This document shows positions 43,534 through 53,601 of a stretch of DNA of 64,000 bases, one piece after another (positions within the stretch are counted from its first letter, which is position 1; each line of letters opens with the position of its first letter). Location of the stretch: the NCBI GenBank assembly GCA_023392075.1, contig JAEVZU010000179.1:3191-67190 (forward strand), given 5' to 3'. This DNA comes from Bacillota bacterium. GTDB lineage: Bacteria; Bacillota; Clostridia; Acetivibrionales; DSM-1351. The notes beneath the pieces were generated by a model, which worked only from the letters and a program-made list of their open reading frames with translations, searched no databases and had not been told where the DNA came from. The position numbers and the translations under genes were made by a program.

Positions 43534-46056
43534 TCACAATTTGTTATGGTTCATTTCCTCTCCCATGACCTCTTTTCCCGAAAAATACATCAAGTATGTA
43601 TTTCCCTCCACGGTATCAAACTCCCACAGGACTTTTTCAGAGGCATACAAATCAACAGGAGAGCCACCATAGACAACCACCGCCCTTTCATTTGTCATAA
43701 ACCTGCATATGCCACCCCTCCCGGATTTGACCACGATCTTCTCCGGTTGTCCATCCTTCCATTGCATATCAACCGTAAAGCCACCTCTTGCCCGCAACCC
43801 TCTCACAAATCCATCCGGCCATTGTTTAGGCAGTGCCGGTAAAAAGCGAATATATCCCTCATGACTCTGAAGCAGCATTTCAGCAATTCCTGCAGTTCCT
43901 CCGAAGTTGGCATCTATCTGGAAAATTCCGTCCGGATATATTTTCCCCAGAAGACATGGAGATACGAGCTTTGTAATGAGAAGTTTCAACGCGTAAAGGC
44001 TGTTTTCAGCATCATGCAGTCTTGCCCATAAATTGATGCGCCAGGCAAGCCCCCAGCCCTGAAGTACAAAATCCCGGAAACTTAGAGATACTCTTGATGC
44101 CTCAGCCAACTCCGGAGTGTCACAGGGATTGATCTGCCAGCCCGGATATAAGCCATACAGGAAGGAGCAGTGTGAGTCTTTTAGTTCCGGATCGTCCCAG
44201 TCGTCAGACCATTCCTGCAACTGTCCAAACCGACCTATCTTGTATGGCAGCAGTCTGTCATAAGCCGCTTTCAGCTGTGCGGCAAAGGGGGCATCGATTC
44301 CAAGAATACTGCAAGCTTCCATTACATTACTGAATAATTCTTTGGTCAACGCCGTATCCATTGTGGTCCCAAAACTGACAGCGGCAACCTGCCCATCCCT
44401 TGCTCTGAAAGTCCGTTCCGGAGACGTACCGGGGCATACCCCCAGATACCCGTCTGCATCCTCTATCAACGAATCCAGCAAAAATTCGGCACATTCCTTC
44501 ATAATAGGATATGCTGTCATTTTAAGATAGTCTCTGTCCATACTGTATATATAATGAAGCCATACATGCTGGCACAGCCAGGGTCCACTCATCAGCCAAT
44601 TGGCCCAGGATGGATTTCCGATGCCTTCTCCCACTGGACTGATTGCATTCCATATATCTCCGTTGGAGGCAGTTGCCCACCCCGTGGCACCGTAATAAGC
44701 TCTTGCCGTTTTTCTTCCATTAATGCGAAGCCGGTCGATGTAATTAATAAAAACACCATGGCATTCAGGTAAATTACATACTTCTGCAGGCCAATAATTC
44801 ATCTGAGCATTGATATTCAATGTCCAGTTGCTACTCCAGGGCGGCCTTACCTCCTCATTCCAGATACCCTGCAGGTTCGCCGGAAAATTACCAGGTCGTG
44901 AACTGGATATGAGAAGGTATCGCCCAAACTGAAAGAAAAGTGCATAAAGTTCTGGATCTTCTTCCTCTTTCCTTAACATTTCAAGCCGCTGATCCATTGG
45001 AAGGGAAGAATTTTTTGAAACACCAAGACAAATATCAACACGGTCGAACAGTTTCTTGAAATCTCTTACATGAGATTGCTTCAGAACCCAGTATTTTTTC
45101 ACCATGGCTTTCGCCAAAATATTCGAGCAGATAGCTGCAACATTCCTTCCCTGCACACTAGGACTTTTATCATAGCCATTAAAACTTGTAGCCGCTGTCA
45201 GCAGCAGAGTTACACTGTCAGCTCCTTTTACATGCAACCCTTTAGCATCCGTCCATAGCCTCCCCCCATCCGAAGCTGCTCTAAGCTGTGCCATGTAACA
45301 CATCCCCTTGTCATGCTCATATATAACCGCACACGGTATTTCTCCCTTGTAGTTCGGTTCAACATGACTGGGAGCTTCTCCCTTTAAAAGGATGCTTCCA
45401 TTTTCAGAAGGAAGCATGGTATGCTGCAGCACGCTGTCCATTTTTGCATCAAAGGTAACTCCTCCGGGTTCACTGCATGAAATATGAATAACCAACACAT
45501 CATCAGGATTGCTGCAAAAATATTCCCGTATATACCGTCGGTGGCCAACGCTGTAACATACTTTTACAATTGCGTCATTAAGCACAAGCTCCCGGCGATA
45601 GTACTCTGCTTCGGCTTCGTGTCTGAAATTCATCCTCAAATTTCCAAGAGGCATATACGATTCATTAAATGGGCCTTGCATTTTTTGCGCAACTTTATCC
45701 GCGTCTTCATATCTTCCCTCAAAGATTAACCTGCGTACTTCCGGCAAATATTCCATACATTTTGGATCAAGAGTTTCTATGGGTTCTCCCGACCATAGGG
45801 TTTCTTCATTAATTTTAACAACCTCATTCTCAATTCCGCCAAAAATCAGGCCGCCTATACGTCCGTTCCCAACCGGGAACGCGGTGTTCCAATCAGATTT
45901 TTCGCCGATTCTGCCATCCTGGTTCACTTTGCTGAGATTTTCCGGCGTACCTCCGATGAAATCCCTGGCCGGAGCTTTGAGCCACAACTTGCTTCTAGCT
46001 TTAATATTGGTACGAAATGGGCAATTGCTTAAATTTGTATCTCCAGTAATTTTCAA
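43534..46056 (-). CDS. GH95 alpha-L-fucosidase/galactosidase
   Basis: A large inverting glycosidase of family GH95 (840 residues from TTG 46056, 850 from TTG 46086). The N-terminal beta-sandwich begins WNTAFPVGNGRIGGLIFGG. The (alpha/alpha)6 barrel carries the expected catalytic residues: paired Asn in NINAQMNYWPAE (~415), general-acid Glu in LQEWSDDW (~617) and Asp in DANFGGTAGIAEML (~715). No signal peptide is present, so it acts in the cytoplasm on imported oligosaccharides. GAGAGG five bases before TTG 46056 favours the shorter form. GH95 enzymes remove alpha-1,2-L-fucose or alpha-L-galactose from xyloglucan or pectic side chains. It is the last gene of the locus. Confidence 0.9.
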   Translation of the reverse strand: MKITGDTNLSNCPFRTNIKARSKLWLKAPARDFIGGTPENLSKVNQDGRIGEKSDWNTAFPVGNGRIGGLIFGGIENEVVKINEETLWSGEPIETLDPKCMEYLPEVRRLIFEGRYEDADKVAQKMQGPFNESYMPLGNLRMNFRHEAEAEYYRRELVLNDAIVKVCYSVGHRRYIREYFCSNPDDVLVIHISCSEPGGVTFDAKMDSVLQHTMLPSENGSILLKGEAPSHVEPNYKGEIPCAVIYEHDKGMCYMAQLRAASDGGRLWTDAKGLHVKGADSVTLLLTAATSFNGYDKSPSVQGRNVAAICSNILAKAMVKKYWVLKQSHVRDFKKLFDRVDICLGVSKNSSLPMDQRLEMLRKEEEDPELYALFFQFGRYLLISSSRPGNFPANLQGIWNEEVRPPWSSNWTLNINAQMNYWPAEVCNLPECHGVFINYIDRLRINGRKTARAYYGATGWATASNGDIWNAISPVGEGIGNPSWANWLMSGPWLCQHVWLHYIYSMDRDYLKMTAYPIMKECAEFLLDSLIEDADGYLGVCPGTSPERTFRARDGQVAAVSFGTTMDTALTKELFSNVMEACSILGIDAPFAAQLKAAYDRLLPYKIGRFGQLQEWSDDWDDPELKDSHCSFLYGLYPGWQINPCDTPELAEASRVSLSFRDFVLQGWGLAWRINLWARLHDAENSLYALKLLITKLVSPCLLGKIYPDGIFQIDANFGGTAGIAEMLLQSHEGYIRFLPALPKQWPDGFVRGLRARGGFTVDMQWKDGQPEKIVVKSGRGGICRFMTNERAVVVYGGSPVDLYASEKVLWEFDTVEGNTYLMYFSGKEVMGEEMNHNKL

Positions 46057-46102
46057 AAAACACCTCTCAAAATATCTTCTTTTCAAACTTTCACTTTAAC
46101 TT

Positions 46103-46258
46103 TTAGACGGATAACAAAACAGAATTACCAATTTCCCGGCTGAAATAAGGCTTTGGCAGGTAAATCGCTTCGCCAACCCCAGACGGGAGGATCGGCATAC
46201 CCCCTGCTGTAGTTTCAGATGTCGGTTCATAATATATTTTATAGATAAGCTCTCCTGG
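46103..46258 (-). pseudogene. C-terminal gene remnant between GH95 and the ricin-lectin protein
   Basis: A minus-strand frame reads GELIYKIYYEPTSETTAGG, then PSGVGEAIYLPKPYFSREIG and ends at TAA. Codon choice and hydrophobic pattern look like real protein, and the frame overlaps the end of the upstream gene in a different register. There is no start of its own. It may be the tail of an enzyme gene lost by recombination. Family not recognised. Confidence 0.35.
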
Positions 46259-46259
46259 A

Positions 46260-48182
46260 TTATTGAATTTGCCACTGCTGGTTATTTCCCGCAGAATAAG
46301 TCCATTGTATAACTGGTACTCCGTCCACGGTAGAGGCATCTTTAATATCAATGAATTTACCGCTATGTCGGGCAAAAATCCCGTAATAGCCTCCGGCTTG
46401 CGGCACGAATCCGAACTGTTGGTTTTGACCTATGCCGGATGCCCATTGTATTACATTGGCGCCATCGGCAACCGTTGCTCCGTTAATATCCATATACTTA
46501 CCGGTTTTTACATTTTTGAATTTGTAAAAGCCATTTCCTGCACTTTCCAATACCCATTGCTGGCTGGTGTCACCACTATAAGTGTATTGTACAATCTGAG
46601 CGCCATCGTTGGTTGCTCCACCGTTTACCATTGCACATTTGCCACTATGTTTTGCCATCAGTGCATAAGTTGTACCGACACTTAAAGGAAATACTGCAAA
46701 GTTGGAAACGTTGCTGGTATTACTGCCAATACTGAAATTACCTTGAGAAGCATTTGTAATGTTGGTTCCATTAATTTTCAGTGCGTAGAACCATATATTT
46801 TTAATTCTGCGGTTGGTGTCATAGCCATTAATTGATGAGCCAGGGGTATAGCCCGGCTGATTATATGAACAATTTGTAAAATAAATACTATCAATTTCAC
46901 GCCCTGGGTTATAGTTGTAAGTTGAGTTATAAACTACTGCCATACCTATAAAGCTTTTTCCAAAAGAAGGCTCCATGTAACCGGTTACACGAATATTGCT
47001 GAATTTAAAATTAGCAGCCCTTACCCTGTCACCCACTGTGAAGTATATGACAGGACGTCCTGACGTGCGGCTCCAATCATCAATGTCGACATTCGCAACA
47101 GTCACATCTCGTATTTCCTCGTCAGTATTTTGGTCACCATATACACCTACATGGATTGCCTGTGCCAAATCGGGCAAAAGAACCGAATTGGTGACTGTAG
47201 CATTCTCACAAGTACCTGTATAGCCACTCTTTCCTCCTCCGTAAAATGTAATGGCATCATCGTTTGTACGTATAAAAACATCATGGATGTTAACTCCGTT
47301 AGAACAAAAAATGTCGTATCCATCGCCCCATTTCTTTGAGCTGAAAGATGCCGTATTACTAATTGACAAATTGTTGGTTTGTGCACAGTTTAACCCAGCG
47401 CCACCATTGCCGCCCCAACCATGGTTTAAGTCGATAACACCATCAATAGTGACATTGCTGGACCTTTTTACTTCAAGTGCGTTATACGATGCCCTATAAA
47501 TAAACCCTCTTCCAAGGATTTTGACATTCGTTACATCGTTGGCAACAACACCCGCTACAGCGGCGCCCCCTTGTACATAAAGTGTTTGTCCGCTACTGAG
47601 GGTTATAGTGTTCGTGATATTGGTGCCAGTGGGAACAAATATTACGTTCGGGTCACCATTTTGCGGAGGGTTAGCTTCCATAGGATTGGCGATGATATGA
47701 ATGCAATTGTTGTAATGGTCACCGTTTATGTCAACATAAAACTTTTCGGGACCTGGTATAGAGAAGGTAATTGTATTGTTGCTAATGGTGGGTGTGATAT
47801 TAAGCGATGCAGGGCGTACAGCTGCACTGGAAACAGTACCTGAAAAAATAATCTTGATATCGATTTTTCCTTCACAGTCAAAGTTGGCAACAGTAGTATT
47901 AACCTGCGACCCGCTTTGGTTGGTAACAAGAGCATTGTAAAGCGGTATAGCTGTATATGCCGATGCTCCATCTTGCTTTGCCTGAACAGCATAAGGAAAC
48001 TGACATCCCTGTAAACCCGAAAGCTGGGGATATGTTATCAACTGGGCAGCAACAGCACCTGCGGTAGAGGGAAACATTATTATCGAGCAAGCTACTGACA
48101 AGGCCAAAGCAATGGCCAAAATTTTACGCAAAAACTTACTAATAGCAACACCATTTAAACTTAACACATCTTTTTTAAACAT
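46260..48182 (-). CDS. secreted parallel-beta-helix glycanase-like protein with ricin-type lectin domain
   Basis: A 640-residue secreted protein. The signal peptide covers about 1-46 (KILAIALALSVACSIIMFP). An N-terminal beta-sandwich (about 50-150) precedes a right-handed beta-helix domain (about 155-500), with TLYVQGGAAVAGVV, ILGRGFIYRA, and the acidic pair in RTNDDAITFYGGGKSG. The last ~140 residues form a CBM13/ricin-B trefoil with three QQW-type repeats (TSQQWVLE, NQQFGFV, NQQWQIQ). Architecture and order match pectin-active GH28-like proteins and the N-terminus of the giant protein at 55802. The canonical GH28 GHG and RIK motifs are absent (HVGVYG instead), so the substrate and catalytic type are open. 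Confidence 0.78.
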   Translation of the reverse strand: MFKKDVLSLNGVAISKFLRKILAIALALSVACSIIMFPSTAGAVAAQLITYPQLSGLQGCQFPYAVQAKQDGASAYTAIPLYNALVTNQSGSQVNTTVANFDCEGKIDIKIIFSGTVSSAAVRPASLNITPTISNNTITFSIPGPEKFYVDINGDHYNNCIHIIANPMEANPPQNGDPNVIFVPTGTNITNTITLSSGQTLYVQGGAAVAGVVANDVTNVKILGRGFIYRASYNALEVKRSSNVTIDGVIDLNHGWGGNGGAGLNCAQTNNLSISNTASFSSKKWGDGYDIFCSNGVNIHDVFIRTNDDAITFYGGGKSGYTGTCENATVTNSVLLPDLAQAIHVGVYGDQNTDEEIRDVTVANVDIDDWSRTSGRPVIYFTVGDRVRAANFKFSNIRVTGYMEPSFGKSFIGMAVVYNSTYNYNPGREIDSIYFTNCSYNQPGYTPGSSINGYDTNRRIKNIWFYALKINGTNITNASQGNFSIGSNTSNVSNFAVFPLSVGTTYALMAKHSGKCAMVNGGATNDGAQIVQYTYSGDTSQQWVLESAGNGFYKFKNVKTGKYMDINGATVADGANVIQWASGIGQNQQFGFVPQAGGYYGIFARHSGKFIDIKDASTVDGVPVIQWTYSAGNNQQWQIQ

Positions 48183-48304
48183 ACCTGACCTCCTTTTAAA
48201 TTTTAGTTTCTTGAATTAAGAATCACTTCCTTTTTTCCGGTTTATGAAATTAATACCGCCAAATAAAATAGTACCATTACTATGGAAACCATCAGCACTT
48301 CCAT

Positions 48305-49612
48305 TTATGGAATTAGGGTACTATCCGTCTCTATTTTTATAATTGTATCGATTGGATCGGTTTGCTCAGGTGAAATTTGAATTTTTAAACTGTAGCTATC
48401 TTGCGAAAAAATCACATTTTCACCGTTGAGCTTTGAACAACTGGCAATCTTTGGGCTGATTCCAGGCAGCATAACTTTCGTAAACTCCGGAAAATCCAAA
48501 ATATGCAGATAGATGACATTCTCCCTACATGTGCTGCCATAGACATTGTCCAATGGCTGGAACGGCCCTCCCCGAGTGCCATAGATACTCTCACCGTTTG
48601 TTTTAAGCCAGCTGCCCAACTGCTTCAGTACTGCAACCATACTTGAAGGAATTTTTCCATTTCCGTCAGGCCCTACGTTGATCAGAGTATTTCCATTCCT
48701 GATTGCCGCATTGATTAACAGATTAATTACTCTCTCTGCAGGCATTGTGTTTTCATCCGGCGTATATCCCCATGCACTTCCCAGAGTAAAGCCTTTTTCC
48801 CATGGAAAGGGAATGATCTGACCCTTTATATCATGGCTGCCTTCATCACATCTGAAATCCCCAACCAATCCTGATCTTGGATTGATTACAATGGAAGGCT
48901 GATATTTTCTCACCATACGGTTGAGCTTCACCGGTTCCCAGAACCATGCGGCAGAGGCATCCGACCCCTTATGTGCCAGCCATGCACCGTCGTACCACAG
49001 CACACTGATTTCTCCGTATTCTGACATGAGTTCTTCTATTTGTCCATAGCACTGTGCTTTCATCAATGCAGCATTTTCCTCCATTTGCTCTGGATAAAAA
49101 TAACCCGGAAAACGCCAATCCATAGGTGAATAGTACAAGCCCGCGCTGATACCACATTTTCGGAAAGCCTCCAGATATTCTTTTACAAAATCCCGTTTTG
49201 ATGCAGTTTTTGCGGAGGTAAACTCCAGATAACTACTTCTGCTGTCCCACATTGCAAATCCATCATGGTGGCGCGTTACAAATATGGAATATTTCGCACC
49301 TGCCTCCGACGCAATAGCCGCCCATTCGTCCATATCTATATTCAACGGGCTAAACGCTTCGGCAAGCCTGGCATATTCCTCGGCGGAAATATGATTGTTA
49401 TGCATTCCCCATTCTCCCTGCCCATGTATAGCATACAGTCCCCAGTGAATAAACAGTCCAACTTTTGCGTCCATCCACCATTTCATTTTTTCATTCGGCA
49501 GGTTTAGCATGGAATCTTTTACTCCGTCACCAGCTTTCAGGTTAACGCTGCTTTTCAGCATAGATTGCAGTTCTGCTCCTGTCATTTCACGAACATAGTC
49601 TTGTTGAGCCAT
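48305..49612 (-). CDS. GH29 alpha-L-fucosidase
   Basis: A 435-residue retaining fucosidase with no signal peptide, so cytoplasmic. Family signatures: KVGLFIHWGLYAIHGQGEWG at the N-terminus, RHHDGFAMWDS, and the nucleophile Asp in VLWYDGAWL (~209). A C-terminal beta-sandwich begins around residue 340. I chose ATG 49612 because GGAGGAG lies upstream; the longer frame to 49645 is unlikely. With GH95 downstream it gives two fucosidases of different linkage preference in one locus, which argues for a fucosylated plant or host glycan. Confidence 0.93.
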   Translation of the reverse strand: MAQQDYVREMTGAELQSMLKSSVNLKAGDGVKDSMLNLPNEKMKWWMDAKVGLFIHWGLYAIHGQGEWGMHNNHISAEEYARLAEAFSPLNIDMDEWAAIASEAGAKYSIFVTRHHDGFAMWDSRSSYLEFTSAKTASKRDFVKEYLEAFRKCGISAGLYYSPMDWRFPGYFYPEQMEENAALMKAQCYGQIEELMSEYGEISVLWYDGAWLAHKGSDASAAWFWEPVKLNRMVRKYQPSIVINPRSGLVGDFRCDEGSHDIKGQIIPFPWEKGFTLGSAWGYTPDENTMPAERVINLLINAAIRNGNTLINVGPDGNGKIPSSMVAVLKQLGSWLKTNGESIYGTRGGPFQPLDNVYGSTCRENVIYLHILDFPEFTKVMLPGISPKIASCSKLNGENVIFSQDSYSLKIQISPEQTDPIDTIIKIETDSTLIP

Positions 49613-49680
49613 CACATCATTCTCCTCCGTTTTAATGTCTGTCATATTAGATTATAAATATTATGTAAAATATCTTCTTG

Positions 49681-51792
49681 TCAATTTAACTGACGGTATT
49701 GATCCGGTGTACAGCCAGTATGGTTTTTAAATTGACGGATAAAGGTTGATGCCCCTGATATGCCTACCAGTCTGGCAATGTCTGCAATTTTCATGTGTTT
49801 ATGTTTAAGAATAAGCTCTTTCGCCTCTTCCATGCGCTTATTGTTAATGTAAATTGACAGGTTAATACCTGTATTCTTTTTAAACCAGGATGATAAATAC
49901 ACTGGTGTTATACCAAAATAGGACGATATTGACTCAAGGCTTAATGCTTCGGTATAATGTTGGTTAACATAATCAACAATTTCATATCTTAGCGCCGTAT
50001 GCTCTTTAGAAGTCCCTGCATTTAACCTTTTATAATCATCAAGTAATATATAATACATGTAAACAGGATGATATACTGTAAGTGTCTTTGTTGTTTTAAA
50101 TTCGGAGATTTCCATGACATTGTTCGCCTGATTTGCCAGCGCCAGCAAAAGTCCTGCCAATTGTGCATAATAGGAAATAAAATCTTTCAGCATAATGGAA
50201 TTATCGGAGAAGAATATACGTTCAAAAGTTTCCTCCAGATCTTTTGAAGTTCCGCTCATAGAATATTTCGCAATGGTATTCTGAATTTCAAAGGATATTG
50301 TGGCAGGGCAGTATTGTGCCACTTTTTGATCCTGTATGTTAACCGCATATTTTCTTTCCAGCGGTATACCGTTTGATAGCATTCTCTGATAGCTCTGATA
50401 ATACACCTGATGAAGCTTGATAAAATCATTGCTGACGTCGCTCAATCCTATAAATACCATCGTTGTCGGCTTTATATTACAAAAATATTCATCTATACTT
50501 ATACGGATTTTGTCTATATCATGCTCATCAGAAATGATATAGGCATGAAGAAAGCTATTGATCACGATAGGTTTACAGCCCAGGGTATCCATAAAGTAAT
50601 CATCGGAATTGGTAAACAGCTCTTCTCCGCCTCCGGTCTGATTCTGTATGGCTATGGACATCATTCGGTATTGGCCGTATTGATTTTGCAGATGATCCGC
50701 AAGCTGTTGACTTATTCCCTGTTTGGAATGAATCGCATAATTCAGTTCAATGTGTGATCCGGCCCTCTGACTATTCAAAATCTGATTTTGCATCTGTTTG
50801 TTTTCATTCATGATATTATTCACCATAACATTAATATTATCAATCTCATTATGGCTGGCATATTGACTGGTATATTTTTTTGTTACTTCCTTCAACGGAA
50901 GATAAATTCTCGTATTTAAAAATACCAATAAAATGCATCCTGCAAGCAATATGATTCCTGCAAATATATATATTAAATTATTTTGCTGCTGCAGTTTTTC
51001 AATATTAGAGGCTTTTTCTACCAGTATAAACTGAAACCCGTTTGGAAGTGATTTCTTATTTAAAAAAAATTTTTCTCCTGAATAGCCTATATAATTTGCC
51101 GTAGCTCTCTTCACATCAATATCCTGTATCATTTCTTCCGCCTTACCGGAGCTTGCCGCAAATACTCTTCCATTTTCATACAACACAATGATTTCACAGT
51201 CCGGCACAACCGAAGTGATCTCTTTTAGTCCACAGAATTTCACCGTATTAAGCTCGATGATAAATGTACCATAGTTATAGCTGTTGGATACATAATAATT
51301 TTTTCCTCCCGCAGAATAGAAACCATTACCTGAATTTGAAAAATCCGGAACTTGCTCCTTGTTGGAAAATCCATTTAAAAAGTATTCTTTATCCAGGATA
51401 ACATACTTGGGCATAATAAATTTTCCGCTGTTTTTTACATACGCATAAACCCGCTCAGCATAGGGTAAGGAATATTGAATAATCAAAAGTTTTTCAGAAG
51501 CCAGCTTTCCATACTGTATAAAGGATTGAATGGGTAATTTATTAGACATTGCAATAACAAAAGAAGGATCACTTTCACACATTTTAACAAACGTCGTCAG
51601 TCTGCTGGTTTCTGTTTGAAAGTTTACAGTAATATTATCCATAATCTGTTCTGAGTATTTTTCCGCTTCTACTTTAAATTTCCGGCTTGCATATAGATAA
51701 TTTGTAATAAAAATGCAAATGAAAAGAACTGATAATACCACATTTACAATCAGTATCTGATGAAAAATACTTCTTCTATTCGTATGATTCAA
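49681..51792 (-). CDS. membrane-anchored AraC-type sensor-regulator
   Basis: A 703-residue one-component regulator. A first membrane segment (LIVNVVLSVLFICIFITNYL) and a second (LIYIFAGIILLAGCILLVFL, ~280) flank a ~240-residue extracellular sensor domain. A cytoplasmic linker follows (~310-590). The AraC DNA-binding domain is C-terminal (LESISSYFGITPVYLSSWFKK and IARLVGISGASTFIRQFKNH). The start is TTG 51792, directly after GGAGGG, not ATG 51813. This architecture is standard beside LplA/LplB/YtcP transporters in Firmicutes and probably senses the released oligosaccharide or the loaded binding protein outside the cell. Confidence 0.9.
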   Translation of the reverse strand: MNHTNRRSIFHQILIVNVVLSVLFICIFITNYLYASRKFKVEAEKYSEQIMDNITVNFQTETSRLTTFVKMCESDPSFVIAMSNKLPIQSFIQYGKLASEKLLIIQYSLPYAERVYAYVKNSGKFIMPKYVILDKEYFLNGFSNKEQVPDFSNSGNGFYSAGGKNYYVSNSYNYGTFIIELNTVKFCGLKEITSVVPDCEIIVLYENGRVFAASSGKAEEMIQDIDVKRATANYIGYSGEKFFLNKKSLPNGFQFILVEKASNIEKLQQQNNLIYIFAGIILLAGCILLVFLNTRIYLPLKEVTKKYTSQYASHNEIDNINVMVNNIMNENKQMQNQILNSQRAGSHIELNYAIHSKQGISQQLADHLQNQYGQYRMMSIAIQNQTGGGEELFTNSDDYFMDTLGCKPIVINSFLHAYIISDEHDIDKIRISIDEYFCNIKPTTMVFIGLSDVSNDFIKLHQVYYQSYQRMLSNGIPLERKYAVNIQDQKVAQYCPATISFEIQNTIAKYSMSGTSKDLEETFERIFFSDNSIMLKDFISYYAQLAGLLLALANQANNVMEISEFKTTKTLTVYHPVYMYYILLDDYKRLNAGTSKEHTALRYEIVDYVNQHYTEALSLESISSYFGITPVYLSSWFKKNTGINLSIYINNKRMEEAKELILKHKHMKIADIARLVGISGASTFIRQFKNHTGCTPDQYRQLN

Positions 51793-51877
51793 AAATATCC
51801 CTCCTATTGACATTATCAGCTTATTTACATGGGAAAAGAGACTGGCAAGATCTGCAGCCTCAGATTCCCTTTTTATT

Positions 51878-53557
51878 TTATTTCTTTTTTCCCTTTATTT
51901 TTGAATTATATATATCCATTGCCTTTTGAATATTCCCCATTGCATTGAGTTCTTTAACATATGCATCCCATTTATCAAAGGAGCGGCTGCCAAGTATGAA
52001 CGCCGCCATCTGCTCCGACGCATATGTATCGATGGGTGTCATTATATTTGCATATTCAGCTGCTTCATCTGTTGATAAAGGATCCATGATTATTTTTGAG
52101 AATGGTAAAGCCTGCTCATCATTATAATTAGCCTTGATATATCCGGGTACAGTATTATTGGTCGTCTTACCTTTATAAATAAAATCTTCTAGCAAGCCTT
52201 GTGCCAACTGTGACTCAAGACCGGCATTCATATCCTGTATCTGGGGGAATATACCGGAACGACATGTTCCAGTACCAACACCAGCTTTATTCAATCCATC
52301 TATATCAGCTTTTATAGCATCCGAAAAATGCTTTGCTCCGTTTGTCACTGTATAGGTATTACCCTCAACTCCCCAGTTTAATATAGTACTAACGGTATCT
52401 GACATTTGATAGTCCATAAATCTAAGCAGCTCATCCACATTCTTTGATTGTGCATTCACCAAAACCGCCCAGTTAGGAAGAATTCTAACATCATCCGAAG
52501 ATCCTTTATTATATACCCACGGTTTACCATACTTTGGATTTTCAAGTCCGGGAATCAATACCCAATTCTGATTAGGGTATTTCTTATTCCATTCGGCTGG
52601 AGAACCATACCATACTGAAGGTATAATCATGGCTTCCCCTGCTGCTACTGCTCCATCTCCATTGGCTGTTGTCTGCGTAAAAAAATCCGGAGAGATTAAC
52701 TTTTCTTTATACCATTTATTCATTTCCATCAGTGCTTCCTTATATGCCTCTGTTAGCGGAGAATAAACAAACTTGGAACCATCATAAAACCGGCCTTCAA
52801 ATTTTGTATTCTGGAATACACAGGTAAAATGATTTGCAGCAGCCAGAACATCCATGGGTGGCATCCATTCAGCAGCCTGTATGATAGGATACTTGTCAGG
52901 GTAGATTTCTTTCAACTTCTTTGCTGCGGCAAACAAATCATCAATCGTCTCTGGCACATCAATCCCGTTTTTATCAAAAATATCTTTTCTGATTGCCGTA
53001 CTGTAAGCAATTTCATTACTGCCTCCCGAGTAGTTCTTCCACCCGGCCTGGACACTGTAGAAGCCATATAGTTTACCGTCCGTCGAATATAAGTTATTTA
53101 AACTGTCAGGTGCTGAATCAAGGTATTTCTTATAAAGCGGCATTTTATCCATTTTTGCAGTTAATTCCATAAGTGTTCCGTTTGCTCCATAATCAAAAAC
53201 CTCTTTCTGATTTATTCCCCATGATGTAAAAAGATCCGGCAACTGGTTGCTGGTCAACATAATTTTAAGCTTTTCACCGTAATCTGCCGCGCTTACATAC
53301 TCAAATTTAATATCAAGTTTTCTTTCCATCAACTTTTCCATTTCAGAAAGCCAAGCGTCATTAGCGAGTTTACCTGTAGGTACTTCTCCAAAGTTCACCG
53401 TCATAACTTTAAAAGACAGCGTTTCTTTAGATATCTGAATTTCTTCCTCATTAGTCTTTTGAGTATTCTGTGTTTCATCCGACTCCTTACTACCACATCC
53501 CACAAGCATACTGAATGCCAGTAAAAAAAACAATAAAATGCCTACTGCTCTCTTCAT
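51878..53557 (-). CDS. lplA: LplA-type extracellular solute-binding lipoprotein
   Basis: A 559-residue lipoprotein. A lipobox signal peptide ends at LVGC (MKRAVGILLFFLLAFSMLVG-C), so it is tethered by a lipid on Cys ~21. A family-1 solute-binding fold follows (LPDLFTSWGINQKEVFDYG, YPIIQAAEWMPPMDVLAA). Its size (>500 residues) is typical of LplA proteins that deliver complex oligosaccharides such as rhamnogalacturonan or alginate fragments. AAGGAGGG precedes ATG. It is co-transcribed with the two permease genes; the ATPase (MsmX-like) must be encoded elsewhere. Confidence 0.9.
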   Translation of the reverse strand: MKRAVGILLFFLLAFSMLVGCGSKESDETQNTQKTNEEEIQISKETLSFKVMTVNFGEVPTGKLANDAWLSEMEKLMERKLDIKFEYVSAADYGEKLKIMLTSNQLPDLFTSWGINQKEVFDYGANGTLMELTAKMDKMPLYKKYLDSAPDSLNNLYSTDGKLYGFYSVQAGWKNYSGGSNEIAYSTAIRKDIFDKNGIDVPETIDDLFAAAKKLKEIYPDKYPIIQAAEWMPPMDVLAAANHFTCVFQNTKFEGRFYDGSKFVYSPLTEAYKEALMEMNKWYKEKLISPDFFTQTTANGDGAVAAGEAMIIPSVWYGSPAEWNKKYPNQNWVLIPGLENPKYGKPWVYNKGSSDDVRILPNWAVLVNAQSKNVDELLRFMDYQMSDTVSTILNWGVEGNTYTVTNGAKHFSDAIKADIDGLNKAGVGTGTCRSGIFPQIQDMNAGLESQLAQGLLEDFIYKGKTTNNTVPGYIKANYNDEQALPFSKIIMDPLSTDEAAEYANIMTPIDTYASEQMAAFILGSRSFDKWDAYVKELNAMGNIQKAMDIYNSKIKGKKK

Positions 53558-53601
53558 AAAAGCCCTCCTTTATTATGTATAAACTTTATTTTATCCTGTG
53601 A

